A stretch of 64,000 bases of DNA from Rhizobium sp. R634 (GTDB taxonomy: Bacteria; Pseudomonadota; Alphaproteobacteria; Rhizobiales; Rhizobiaceae). Positions 32,668 through 41,682 of the stretch are shown here, one piece after another. The notes under the pieces are model-generated. The model did no database searches. It was given only the letters and a program-made list of their open reading frames with translations, and was not told where the DNA came from. The translations under genes were made by a program, and so were the position numbers. Position 1 is the first letter of the stretch; every line of letters starts with the position of its first letter. The DNA is taken from positions 186,001-250,000 of the forward strand of contig NZ_LOKW01000025.1 in NCBI RefSeq assembly GCF_002211305.1, given 5' to 3'.

Positions 32668-33576
32668 ATGGATATGCAGACCTCGTTTCTGGACCGGCTC
32701 TTCGAATCCGGCCTGCTGATCGATACCGGCGTTGACGGTCTCTATGGCCGCAGCGGCCAGTTCGAAGATGTCATCACCGCCTTTGAACGGCTGATCGATA
32801 CGTTCGGCGGCGCCGACGGCGCCGAAGCGATGCGTTTTCCGCCCGGCATGAACCGCGCGCTTTTCGAAAAGAGCGGTTACATGAAGAGCTTCCCGCAGCT
32901 TGCCGGCACGGTGCACAGTTTCTGCGGCAGCGAGCTCGACCATATGAGCCTGCTTGAATGCATGGAAGTCGGCGAAGACTGGACCAAGGGCCAGCAAGCG
33001 ACCGATATCGTGCTGACGCCGGCTGCCTGCTATCCGCTCTATCCGACGGTCGCCAAGCGCGGCAACCTGCCGAAGACGGGCGGCCTGTTCGACCTGCAGT
33101 CCTACTGCTTCCGTCATGAGCCCTCGAAGGATCCCGCCCGCCAGCAGCTTTTCCGCATGCGCGAATATGTCTGCATGGGAACGGAAGAGCACGTCACCGA
33201 TTTCCGCCAGAAATGGATGGACCGCGGTGTCGAGATGATGAAGCAGCTCGGCCTCGATGTGACCATCGATGTTGCCAACGATCCGTTCTTCGGCCGTGCC
33301 GGCAAGATGATGGTCAACAATCAGCGTGACCAGAACCTGAAGTTCGAACTGCTGATCCCGATCACATCGGCGGCGAAGCCGACGGCCTGCATGAGCTTCA
33401 ACTACCATCAGGATTCCTTCGGCCTGAAATGGGGCCTCAATCTCGAGGATGGCAGCGTTGCGCATACGGCCTGCGTCGGCTTCGGGCTGGAACGCATCGC
33501 GCTCGCGCTCTTCCACCACCACGGGCTCGACGTGAAGGAGTGGCCGGCCAGCGTACGGAAAACGCTGTGGGGCTGA
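32668..33576 (+). CDS. Amino acid:[carrier protein] ligase (seryl-tRNA synthetase homologue)
   Basis: This class II synthetase-like catalytic core has no tRNA-binding domain. It activates a small amino acid with ATP and transfers it to the phosphopantetheine arm of a carrier protein. The zinc ligands Cys121, Glu166 and Cys269 have the same spacing (45 and 103) as Cys131, Glu176 and Cys279 of the characterised Bradyrhizobium enzyme. Motif 2 (LFRMREYVCMG) and motif 3 (GFGLERIALAL) are seen. A GTG at 32659 overlaps the previous stop; the ATG at 32668 with GGGG eight bases before it is preferred. Glycine or alanine is the likely substrate. Confidence 0.93.
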   Translation: MDMQTSFLDRLFESGLLIDTGVDGLYGRSGQFEDVITAFERLIDTFGGADGAEAMRFPPGMNRALFEKSGYMKSFPQLAGTVHSFCGSELDHMSLLECMEVGEDWTKGQQATDIVLTPAACYPLYPTVAKRGNLPKTGGLFDLQSYCFRHEPSKDPARQQLFRMREYVCMGTEEHVTDFRQKWMDRGVEMMKQLGLDVTIDVANDPFFGRAGKMMVNNQRDQNLKFELLIPITSAAKPTACMSFNYHQDSFGLKWGLNLEDGSVAHTACVGFGLERIALALFHHHGLDVKEWPASVRKTLWG

Positions 33577-34544
33577 TGACGTCGATGACATCGGTCTTCC
33601 CGGGAATCAGCCCGGAAACCTACCGGCAGCACGCGCTGCATTCCGGCGAGCGCGCATGGCCGGAAACCAATTGCTATGTCGATCTCTGGATCGAGGTGCT
33701 GGCGACGGCGGGCGTCGCCCCCGAGGCGATGCTGGGTTTCACCCTGGCGCAGGATTTCGAGGGCGATCAGTTCACCTTCTTCAAGGTGCCGCTCGAGGAT
33801 CTCGAAGCGCTCTACGGCATCCGCGCGACCGAGCTTGCGATCTACGACCGCGTCGAACGGCATGTCGACGTGCAGATCGCGCGCGGCCGCCTCTGCCTGA
33901 TCGAGATGGATTCCTTCTACATGCCGGATACGCGCGGAACTGCTTACCGGCAGGAGCACGGCAAGACGACGGTTGCGATCAACCGGCTGGATGTCGCAGC
34001 AAAGCGGGTCGAGTATTTCCACAATGCCGGCTATTTCCAGCTGGAAGGCGAGGATTTCGACGGGCTGTTCCAGCAGCATCTGGCGGAGAGCGATCCACCT
34101 TTTCTGCCCTATACGGAGTTTGCACGGTTTCCGGACAAGCCCGCCGATGAAGCGCATCTGCGCGCAACCGCGCGGCGGCTTGCGGACTTTCACTTCGCCA
34201 GGCGTCCGCGCGAAAACCCGATCCGTGCCTTTTCAGCCGTCTTTCCGCGGCAGGTGGAGGCAGTGGCGGAGCGGCCGTTCGGCTTCTTCCACAAATATGC
34301 CTTCAACACGCTTCGGCAGGTCGGCGCCAATTTCGAGCTGGCATCCGATTACCTGGCCTGGCTCTCTCCGGAATTCGCGGCGGCTGCCGAGGATGCCCGG
34401 CGTATTTCCGACGCGGCGAAATCCGTGCAGTTCCAGCTTGCCCGCGCTGTCGCCCGCAGGAGGTTCGAGCCGCTGCAGGCGGCACTTGATCCAGCCGCCG
34501 ATGCATGGGATTCCATGATGATATCGCTTGCGGAGCGAATCTGA
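33576..34544 (+). CDS. DUF1839 family protein
   Basis: This 322-residue cytoplasmic protein belongs to DUF1839, found almost only next to amino acid:[carrier protein] ligases. It shows YRQHALHSGERAWPETNCYVDLWIE at the N-terminus, with a conserved Cys in ETNCYVD. LCLIEMDSFYMPDTRGTAYRQEHGKT follows and looks like a papain- or transglutaminase-like active-site region. A role as an acyltransferase that takes the amino acid off the carrier is attractive but unproven. The start codon overlaps the ligase stop (TGATG), so the two are translationally coupled. Confidence 0.85.
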   Translation: MTSMTSVFPGISPETYRQHALHSGERAWPETNCYVDLWIEVLATAGVAPEAMLGFTLAQDFEGDQFTFFKVPLEDLEALYGIRATELAIYDRVERHVDVQIARGRLCLIEMDSFYMPDTRGTAYRQEHGKTTVAINRLDVAAKRVEYFHNAGYFQLEGEDFDGLFQQHLAESDPPFLPYTEFARFPDKPADEAHLRATARRLADFHFARRPRENPIRAFSAVFPRQVEAVAERPFGFFHKYAFNTLRQVGANFELASDYLAWLSPEFAAAAEDARRISDAAKSVQFQLARAVARRRFEPLQAALDPAADAWDSMMISLAERI

Positions 34545-34560
34545 GGCCGGAGATCAGACC

Positions 34561-37041
34561 ATGCGGGGGCGTTTGGCAAGCATCGGAGCCGAGGAAAGCG
34601 TGCTTTCCGAAGGCTGGAACCTGATCCTGACGGAGCCGGGCGCCTGCGCCGTGCCGCACGACATTCACCTTTCCGCGCAGTTCATTCCCGCACCCGTCCC
34701 CGGCACTGTTGCCGCGGCGCTCGAAAAAGCCGGACTATTCGACCGGGAAAATCCCGAGCCGCTGAACACGAAAGACGCCTGGTATCTCTGCCGGCTCTTC
34801 GATGCCGAGCCCGGTGAAGCGATCCTGCGTTTCGCGGGTCTCGCCACGCTGTGCCATGTCTTCCTTAATGGCGAGGAAATCCTCTTTTCCGAGAGCATGT
34901 TCACGGCGCATGAGCTCCCGGTGACGCTTCTGGGCGGCGACGAGCTGGCGCTCTGCTTCCGCGCGCTCGGGCCGCGCCTGTCCGAGCCAGGCCCACGTGC
35001 GCGCTGGCGGCCGCAGATGATCACGCCGGCGGGCCTGAAGAATTTCCGCACGACGCTGCTCGGCCATATGCCCGGCTGGTGCCCCGAGATCCATGCCGTT
35101 GGGCCGTGGCGGCCGATTTCGCTGGTGCGGCGCAAATCCATCTCGATCGACAATGTCTCCATCCGGGCCGCGCTGGATGAGAGCGGCGCCGGCCGTCTCA
35201 GCGTTTCCCTGCACAGCAATGCCGAGAAGCCGGCGATGCTGCTGCACTGCGGCGGCATGGAACAGCCCTTCGAGAAGGTCGGCGACAATCACTATTCCGC
35301 CATCCTCAAGCTTTCCGACATCGAGCCCTGGTGGCCGCATACGCATGGCGCTCCACGTCTTTATGATCTGACACTGGTTTCCGATGGGGCGGAATATCCG
35401 CTCGGCAAGACCGGTTTCCGGCGCATCGAGGTCGAGCGCGGCGCCGATGGCGATGATTTTGGGCTCGTGATCAACGGCGAGCGCATCTTCTGCCGCGGCG
35501 CGGTATGGACGACGGCCGACATCGCGCGATTGCCGGGCAGTCGGGCGGATTACGAGCCGTTCCTGCGGCTTGCGCGTGAAGCCGGCATGAACATGATCCG
35601 CATCGGCGGCACCATGGCTTACGAGACGCCCGATTTCTTTGCCCTTTGTGACGAACTCGGCCTGCTGGTGTGGCAGGATTTCATGTTCGCCAATTTCGAC
35701 TATCCGCGCAACGACAAGGCCTTCCTCGGTCATGTTCATGCCGAGGTCGAGGAATTCCTGCACGGCGTCCAGGGTTCGCCTTCTCTCGCGGTCCTCTGCG
35801 GCGGCAGCGAAATCCACCAGCAGGCGGCGATGCTCGGCCTGCCCATGGAATTCTGGAGCGGTCCTGTCACCGACGAAATCATCCCGGCGATCACCGCGCG
35901 CATGCGTCCTGATGTGCCCTATGTTCCGAACTCGCCCCATGGCGGAGCGATGCCGTTCTCGCCCAATTCAGGCATTGCGCATTATTACGGGGTCGGCGCC
36001 TATATGCGGCCGATCGCGGATGCGCGTCGCGCCGACGTGCGTTTTGCCTCCGAGAGCCTCGCCTTCGCGCATGTGCCGCAGCAAAGGACGCTGCAGCGTC
36101 ATCTCGACGTGCCCGCCGTGCACAGCCCGCTCTGGAAGGCGCGCGTGCCGCGCGACCGCAGCGCATCCTGGGATTTCGAGGATGTTCGCGACTTCTATCT
36201 GGAGCTTCTCTACGGTCTCGATCCGGCCCGGCTCCGCCGCGAAGACCCGGAACGCTATCTCGATCTCTCCCGCGCCGTCACCGGCGAGGTGATCGAGGAG
36301 ACTTTCGCCGAATGGCGGCGCAAGGGTTCGGCCTGCAACGGAGCGCTCGTCTGGACGCTGCAGGACCTCATGCCCGGTCCCGGCTGGGGCGTGATCGATT
36401 CCACCGGCGAGCCGAAACCCGTCTGGTATGCGATGCACCGCGCGTTCCGGCCGATCCAGGTAATCTTCACCGACGAGGGAACCAACGGCCTCGACGTGCA
36501 TGTCGTCAACGAGACGGACGCCGACCTCGACGTCGAACTCGAAGTTGCCTGCCTGCGCGATGGAAGGCAGCAGGTCGTCAGCGGCAGCTTGGCCTTCAAG
36601 TTGGCGGCAAGGGACACGCAGCGTTTTGCCTCGACCGCGCTCTTTGGCGCCTTTTTCGATACGACCTATGCCTTCCGTTTCGGGCCGCCGTCACATGATG
36701 CAAGTGTGGCGCGCCTGCGCTCGCTCGCCGACGGTGCGGTTCTGGCGGAAAGCTTCCATTTTCCCTGCGGGCGCGGAAAAGCGCTGCATGACGCAGCCAT
36801 CGAGGCGTCGCTCGGCAGAGACGGCGACGACTGGGTCGTCGACCTCAGAACCGACCGGCTGGCGCAATCGGTGCATATCGACGTCGAAGGCTATAGGGCC
36901 GACGACGACTGGTTCCACCTTGCCCCCGGCGCATTGCGGCGCGTGAGGCTCCACGCGCTGTCCGGTATCGAGAGCGATGTTCCGCCGACGGGCGAAATCA
37001 GAAGTCTAGGCAGTTCGCATCGCGTCGCGTTCGCGGGCTAA
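34561..37041 (+). CDS. Cytoplasmic GH2 (beta-mannosidase)-like protein
   Basis: This 826-residue protein has the glycoside hydrolase family 2 layout: an N-terminal jelly-roll sugar-binding domain, an Ig-like domain (residues ~190-300), then a TIM barrel with MNMIRIGGTMAYETPDFFALCDELGLLVWQDF. The acid/base Glu is in CGGSEIHQQ, where the usual Asn before Glu is Ser. The nucleophile region is RFASESLA. No signal peptide is seen, so it works in the cytoplasm, unlike most glycan-degrading GH2 enzymes. GGAG supports the ATG at 34561. Its place in the operon suggests it builds or trims a glycan intermediate. Confidence 0.85.
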   Translation: MRGRLASIGAEESVLSEGWNLILTEPGACAVPHDIHLSAQFIPAPVPGTVAAALEKAGLFDRENPEPLNTKDAWYLCRLFDAEPGEAILRFAGLATLCHVFLNGEEILFSESMFTAHELPVTLLGGDELALCFRALGPRLSEPGPRARWRPQMITPAGLKNFRTTLLGHMPGWCPEIHAVGPWRPISLVRRKSISIDNVSIRAALDESGAGRLSVSLHSNAEKPAMLLHCGGMEQPFEKVGDNHYSAILKLSDIEPWWPHTHGAPRLYDLTLVSDGAEYPLGKTGFRRIEVERGADGDDFGLVINGERIFCRGAVWTTADIARLPGSRADYEPFLRLAREAGMNMIRIGGTMAYETPDFFALCDELGLLVWQDFMFANFDYPRNDKAFLGHVHAEVEEFLHGVQGSPSLAVLCGGSEIHQQAAMLGLPMEFWSGPVTDEIIPAITARMRPDVPYVPNSPHGGAMPFSPNSGIAHYYGVGAYMRPIADARRADVRFASESLAFAHVPQQRTLQRHLDVPAVHSPLWKARVPRDRSASWDFEDVRDFYLELLYGLDPARLRREDPERYLDLSRAVTGEVIEETFAEWRRKGSACNGALVWTLQDLMPGPGWGVIDSTGEPKPVWYAMHRAFRPIQVIFTDEGTNGLDVHVVNETDADLDVELEVACLRDGRQQVVSGSLAFKLAARDTQRFASTALFGAFFDTTYAFRFGPPSHDASVARLRSLADGAVLAESFHFPCGRGKALHDAAIEASLGRDGDDWVVDLRTDRLAQSVHIDVEGYRADDDWFHLAPGALRRVRLHALSGIESDVPPTGEIRSLGSSHRVAFAG

Positions 37042-37081
37042 AGCTTCCGCCGGGCGCCCATCCATTGAGAAAGACCGTGTT

Positions 37082-38260
37082 TTGAGAACGACATACCGCT
37101 TTCTGCGTGCTCACGTCCTGCAGCGGCTGATCCCTCGGTCGCGCCTTGCCTTCAATCCGCGCAAGCCCGTCGAAATCGTCGGCTATCTCTCGATGGCCGT
37201 CGGCGTCGGCGAATCGGCAAGGCTCTGCGCCGGTGCGCTTGCGGAGGCGGGGCAGGCAATTTCGCTGTCCGATGTGAGCACGCATCCGGATGAGAAGTCC
37301 TTTGCCGGCTGGGCGCCATCGCATCTCTCCACCGTACCGCCGGGGAGCCGGATCTGGCATCTCAATCCGCCGATGCTGCCGCGCGCCATCCTGAAGAAGG
37401 GGCTCGCGAACTTCACCCGCGCCTTCAACATCGGCTATTTCGCCTGGGAGCTTGAGGTGGTGCCGGCGGAATGGCGCAACGGATTGCGTTACATGAATGC
37501 GATCTTCGTGCCGTCGGAATTCACCAGGCGCACGATTGCCCCTCTCACCAAGGCGCCCGTTATCGTGGTTCCGCATCCCGTCACCGAAAAGGCGGCGACG
37601 GAAGGCATGCGAGAGAAATTCGGCATCGAAAAGGACGCTTTTCTGGTCAGCTTCATCTTCAGCGCCGGATCGTCGATCAACAGGAAGAACCCGCAGGCCG
37701 TAATCGACGCCTTCAGGATATTTGCCGCCGAATGCCCGCGTGCTTTTCTGCTGATGAAGGCCAGCGGCAATGTCGATAAGGATGCGGACCTGCGCGAGCT
37801 GATCGCTTCGGTTGCGGGCGACATCAGGATCAAGATCGTCACCGACAGGCTGTCGGATGCCGATATCAACGGTCTCATCCGCTCTTCCGATGCCTATCTT
37901 TCGCTGCACCGCTCGGAAGGTTTCGGACTGACGGTTGCCGAGGCGATCATGCAGGGGACGCCCGTCATATCCACCGCCTGGTCGGGGACAGTGGACTTCT
38001 GCGACCCCGACAATAGCTGGCCGGTCGCCTCTCCCCTCATTCCCGTTGTCGATACGCATCCGGAATTTGCCGGGCTCAAGGACGCGGTCTGGGCAGATCC
38101 CTCTCCTGAAATCGCGGCCGCGCATCTGGGAGAGATTTTCCGCGCGCCCGAGCTTGCGCGGGAGAAGGCCGGCAAGGCGCGGGAATTCCTGCTGCGCTAC
38201 CTCGCCGAGAACAGCTACGAGAAGGCGCTCGAGAAGCTGATAGCGATGCAAGCCAGCTAA
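37082..38260 (+). CDS. GT4-type glycosyltransferase
   Basis: This 392-residue protein has a GT-B fold. The C-terminal donor-binding half shows FIFSAGSSINRKNPQAVIDAF and the EX7E-type motif HRSEGFGLTVAEAIMQGTPVI, and the N-terminal half shows IVGYLSMAVGVGESARL. It likely transfers a sugar from a nucleotide donor to the operon's glycan or glycolipid acceptor. The frame opens with TTG at 37082 and no strong ribosome-binding site, so the start could be later. It follows the GH2-like gene by 40 bases. Confidence 0.87.
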   Translation: MRTTYRFLRAHVLQRLIPRSRLAFNPRKPVEIVGYLSMAVGVGESARLCAGALAEAGQAISLSDVSTHPDEKSFAGWAPSHLSTVPPGSRIWHLNPPMLPRAILKKGLANFTRAFNIGYFAWELEVVPAEWRNGLRYMNAIFVPSEFTRRTIAPLTKAPVIVVPHPVTEKAATEGMREKFGIEKDAFLVSFIFSAGSSINRKNPQAVIDAFRIFAAECPRAFLLMKASGNVDKDADLRELIASVAGDIRIKIVTDRLSDADINGLIRSSDAYLSLHRSEGFGLTVAEAIMQGTPVISTAWSGTVDFCDPDNSWPVASPLIPVVDTHPEFAGLKDAVWADPSPEIAAAHLGEIFRAPELAREKAGKAREFLLRYLAENSYEKALEKLIAMQAS

Positions 38261-38348
38261 GGTGAGATCACCGCTCCGCTTTATTTTAACATTTTCGCAT
38301 TAGAGATGGCGGGTATCCGGCCTTAGGCCGATCCTGGCGGATGGATAG

Positions 38349-41300
38349 ATGTCGAAGGGTATTATCGCAAACTCGGTGATGAATGCGGCGGCGGGCATGC
38401 TGCTGCTGCTGACAGGCTTCGTCTCCTCGATCATAACCGCCCGGCTGCTCGGACCTGAGGCAAACGGCATCGTCGCCTTCTCGCTGTGGCTGGTGGTGAC
38501 GGGCGCCTCGATCGCCGAGCTCGGCTCGAGCATCACGCTGCTGAAGACGCTGCCGCAGCTTTCAGCGGAGGGCTATGATGCCCGCCGCCGGCGGGGCTTT
38601 GCCTCCATCCTCGTCAGCTTCATGATGTTTTCGACCGTCGTGCTGCTGGCGCTCTACGCCCTGTTTTTCCTGACGTCCGAGAAGATGCACTGGGCGGAAA
38701 CCGCGCCTTCCGTCGCTCTGGTCACGGGCGCCCTGTTCTTCGTCCAGGCGATCGGATCCTTCGTCAAATTCTACCTGATCGGCGAAAAGAAGCTTGGCAG
38801 CTTCTTCAAGCTGACGGTCGCCGTCTCGATCATCCAGCTCGCCGGGGTCGCCGGCGGCGCTGTTCTCTATGGCGTCGAAGGCGTCCTCGTCGGCTATGCG
38901 CTTGGCCAGCTCGTGCTGTTTTTCGCCACGCTGCCGATCCTTCTTGCGCGGCGCGACTGGTGCGGGGTTTCGCTCAAATACCTCGCCTCTTCCTCCGTCA
39001 TCCTGTCGATCCAGTTCATCATCGATTCGATCTTTCTCAACCGGCTCGAGCTGCTCTTCCTGCAGCAGTTCTGGTCGGTGGAAATGGTCGGCTACTATGC
39101 CGTCGGCCTGTCGATCGCGAATATCGCCCTTCAACTGCCGATCCAGATGACCGGCAGCCTGCTGCCCTATTATTCCGAGCGCCGGCACAGCAGCGACGAT
39201 TCCACCTTGCCGGTCGAAGTCTTCGCCGCCGTCACCCGCAGCATGGCCTATATCGTGCTGCCGATGAGCCTCGGGCTTGCGGCGATCTCCAGCGAGCTGG
39301 TGTATGTGGTGTTCGGCGAAGCGTTCCGCCGCAGCGGCACGGTGGTGGCGCTGCTCGCGCTCGTCGCGCCCGCCTATACTTTCATGCAGATCCTCAGCCT
39401 CTATCTTCTGTCGATGGACAAGGCCCGCTCCCGCCTGAACATCAGTGTGATAGGTGGCCTCCTCATGGTAGCGGGTTGTTTACTGATCGTACCTAGGCTT
39501 GCCGCCGAGGGGGCCGCAATCGTGCGCATTCTCGTGTTCGTTGCGATGTCGGTGATGATGATCAGACAGACCGGGTTCGGGTCCCAGCTTTCGGGTCTCT
39601 ATGCAAGCCTGACGAAGGTGATGCTCGCCTCCGTATTGTGCGCCTGCGCGGCAATTTCCGTTCTCGAATTCGTCCATGGCCCGGTCGGCCTCGTCTTCGC
39701 GATCATCGCCGGCACCTTCGCCCATTTCGCCGCGCTTCGCGTGTTGCGCGCCGTGCCGCGCGAGGATGTGGAAGTGATGCGCTCCATTCTCGAAAAGATG
39801 CCGTCCGCGCTGCGGCGGCCGGTCGGCCACATGATCAATTTCATTGCGCCGCGGCTTCCCGACGATCCCGATCGCGCCAAGGTCGCCCCCGGCGAATTCT
39901 CGCTGGAGCCTGCCGAGGGCGCGGGGCGCAGCGCTGCCCTGCCCGTCGTCTTCGATGGCACGATCGGCCTGTTCATGCCGGAGAATGCCGACGTGAAGAA
40001 GCGTTCGGCCGCCGTGCTCTTCGTCAGCCCCTGGGGTTTCGAGGAGATGTGCAGCCGCAAATTCTTCCGTGTTGCGGCCGAGCATTTTGCCGATATCGGC
40101 GTGCCGAGCCTGCGCTTCGACTATCGCGGCACCGGCGATGCGCTCGATTTCGGCGCGCTGCCGGCAAGCCTGGAAACCTGGGAAAATTCGATCCGCGCGG
40201 CGGCCGCCAAGCTGAAGTCGCTCACCGGCTGCGATCGCGTCATCCTCATCGGGCAGGGCCTCGGCGGGACTCTCGCCCAGCGGATCGGCTCTTCGATCGA
40301 CGGTGTCGACAGTCTCGTCATGCTGGCGCCGGTGCTGAGCGGGCGGGCCTATCTGCGCGAACTCAACATGTGGTCGAAGATCATCGATGCCGATCTCGGC
40401 CTCGGCAAGGAGCATGTGCAGGCCGCCAAGGTGCAGATCGCCGGGCTCGTCATGCCCGAGGAGATCGCCGCCGAGCTCGGCAAGCTCAACATCGCCTCGC
40501 CGCAGGGGCTCGCAGCGTCCCGCTACCTGATCCTCGAACGCCCGATCCGGGCCGAGGATACCGGCTTTGCCGATGCACTGAGGGCGCTCGGGGCCGATGT
40601 CGAGCAGACGGCGTTCGAAGGTTATGACGAACTCGTCACCAATCCGCTTTTTGCTAAGACGCCCATGGCCGTTGTCGAGCAGCTGACGGCGTGGCTCGAT
40701 AGCGCGACGACGGAGACATCCGCCGCGCATTCGCCGGCAACGATCGGCAGCACGCCGCTCGCCGGTGAGGGTTTCGTGGAAATGCCGGTGCGTTTCGGAA
40801 GCCACGATCATCTGGTTGGCGTCGTCAGCCGGCCGGTCGGCGAGATCAAGGGCAACGGCGTGCTCTTCCTGTCGACTGCCTATGACCGGCATGCCGGCTG
40901 GGGACGGACGACAGTGGATATGGCGCGCGAACTGGCGCGCCAGGGCGTCGTTTCGTTGCGCTTCGATTCTGCCAACGTCGGCGACAGCCCGCCGCGGCCG
41001 GATGCGCCAGAGCAGGTGCTTTACTCCAAGACGCAGACCGACGATGCGATCGCCGCGCTCGATCTGCTCGAAAGCGTCGTCGCCGGTCCCGTCATGGTGG
41101 CCGGCCGGTGCAGCGGCGGCTACGTCGCCTTCCGCGCCGGCGTCGCCGACGAGCGGCTGAAGGCGGTCGTTTCGATCAATCCTTTCGTCTATTACTGGGA
41201 TCCCGAGGTGCCGGTGCGCAGGGAACATGTCGTTTCCGTCCCCCGGAGCCTCGACGATTACGGCCAGCGCCTGGCGCGGCTCGATACGCTGAAGCGGCTC

Positions 41301-41660
41301 GTCAGCGGCCAGGTGGATGTCGTGGCGGCGCTGCAGAATATCGTCATTGCCGGCGGCCGGCGGCTGTCGCCCTTTGTCGCGCCGCTGCTCGAGCTGCTTC
41401 CCGACCGGCGCCATATCGCCCGCGAGGTCCGGCATTCCTTCGCGCTGTTCAGCAAGCGCAAGGTGCCGCTGACGCTGATCTACAGCGAAGGCGACGTCGG
41501 GCTCGACCACGTCTATTTCCACTTCGGACCGCGCGGCGCCAAGCTTTCCCGTTATTCGAACGTGCGGCTCCTGATGCTGCCGGATGCCGACCACAATCTG
41601 ACGCCGCCGCAGTCGCGCAAATTCGTGCTCGACGAGATCATCCGCCTCGCCAGAGCATGA
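38349..41660 (+). CDS. Flippase fused to two alpha/beta-hydrolase domains
   Basis: This 1103-residue protein joins three modules. Residues 1-455 form a polysaccharide flippase of the MOP/Wzx type with about 12-14 helices (NSVMNAAAGMLLLLTGFVSSIITARLLGP at the start, given by its NAAAGMLLLLTG core). Residues ~530-790 form a first alpha/beta-hydrolase (LRFDYRGTGDALDF), whose nucleophile elbow reads GQGLG at 635-639, with no Ser or Cys, so it is probably inactive. Residues ~800-1103 form a second (LRFDSANVGDSPPRP), with GRCSG at 919-923 giving Cys921 as nucleophile, plus Asp and His near the end (SEGDVGLDH, DADHNLT). It resembles exosortase-associated hydrolases fused to an exporter. Confidence 0.85.
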   Translation: MSKGIIANSVMNAAAGMLLLLTGFVSSIITARLLGPEANGIVAFSLWLVVTGASIAELGSSITLLKTLPQLSAEGYDARRRRGFASILVSFMMFSTVVLLALYALFFLTSEKMHWAETAPSVALVTGALFFVQAIGSFVKFYLIGEKKLGSFFKLTVAVSIIQLAGVAGGAVLYGVEGVLVGYALGQLVLFFATLPILLARRDWCGVSLKYLASSSVILSIQFIIDSIFLNRLELLFLQQFWSVEMVGYYAVGLSIANIALQLPIQMTGSLLPYYSERRHSSDDSTLPVEVFAAVTRSMAYIVLPMSLGLAAISSELVYVVFGEAFRRSGTVVALLALVAPAYTFMQILSLYLLSMDKARSRLNISVIGGLLMVAGCLLIVPRLAAEGAAIVRILVFVAMSVMMIRQTGFGSQLSGLYASLTKVMLASVLCACAAISVLEFVHGPVGLVFAIIAGTFAHFAALRVLRAVPREDVEVMRSILEKMPSALRRPVGHMINFIAPRLPDDPDRAKVAPGEFSLEPAEGAGRSAALPVVFDGTIGLFMPENADVKKRSAAVLFVSPWGFEEMCSRKFFRVAAEHFADIGVPSLRFDYRGTGDALDFGALPASLETWENSIRAAAAKLKSLTGCDRVILIGQGLGGTLAQRIGSSIDGVDSLVMLAPVLSGRAYLRELNMWSKIIDADLGLGKEHVQAAKVQIAGLVMPEEIAAELGKLNIASPQGLAASRYLILERPIRAEDTGFADALRALGADVEQTAFEGYDELVTNPLFAKTPMAVVEQLTAWLDSATTETSAAHSPATIGSTPLAGEGFVEMPVRFGSHDHLVGVVSRPVGEIKGNGVLFLSTAYDRHAGWGRTTVDMARELARQGVVSLRFDSANVGDSPPRPDAPEQVLYSKTQTDDAIAALDLLESVVAGPVMVAGRCSGGYVAFRAGVADERLKAVVSINPFVYYWDPEVPVRREHVVSVPRSLDDYGQRLARLDTLKRLVSGQVDVVAALQNIVIAGGRRLSPFVAPLLELLPDRRHIAREVRHSFALFSKRKVPLTLIYSEGDVGLDHVYFHFGPRGAKLSRYSNVRLLMLPDADHNLTPPQSRKFVLDEIIRLARA

Positions 41661-41682
41661 TCGCAATTTTCAACGAGTGGGT

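Noticed and set aside
39480..41666. 728-codon open frame on the minus strand opposite the flippase-hydrolase gene
   Set aside because: It is the antisense shadow of a high-GC gene: His/Arg/Asp-rich, no recognisable domain, no ribosome-binding site, and the plus-strand frame has clear domains.
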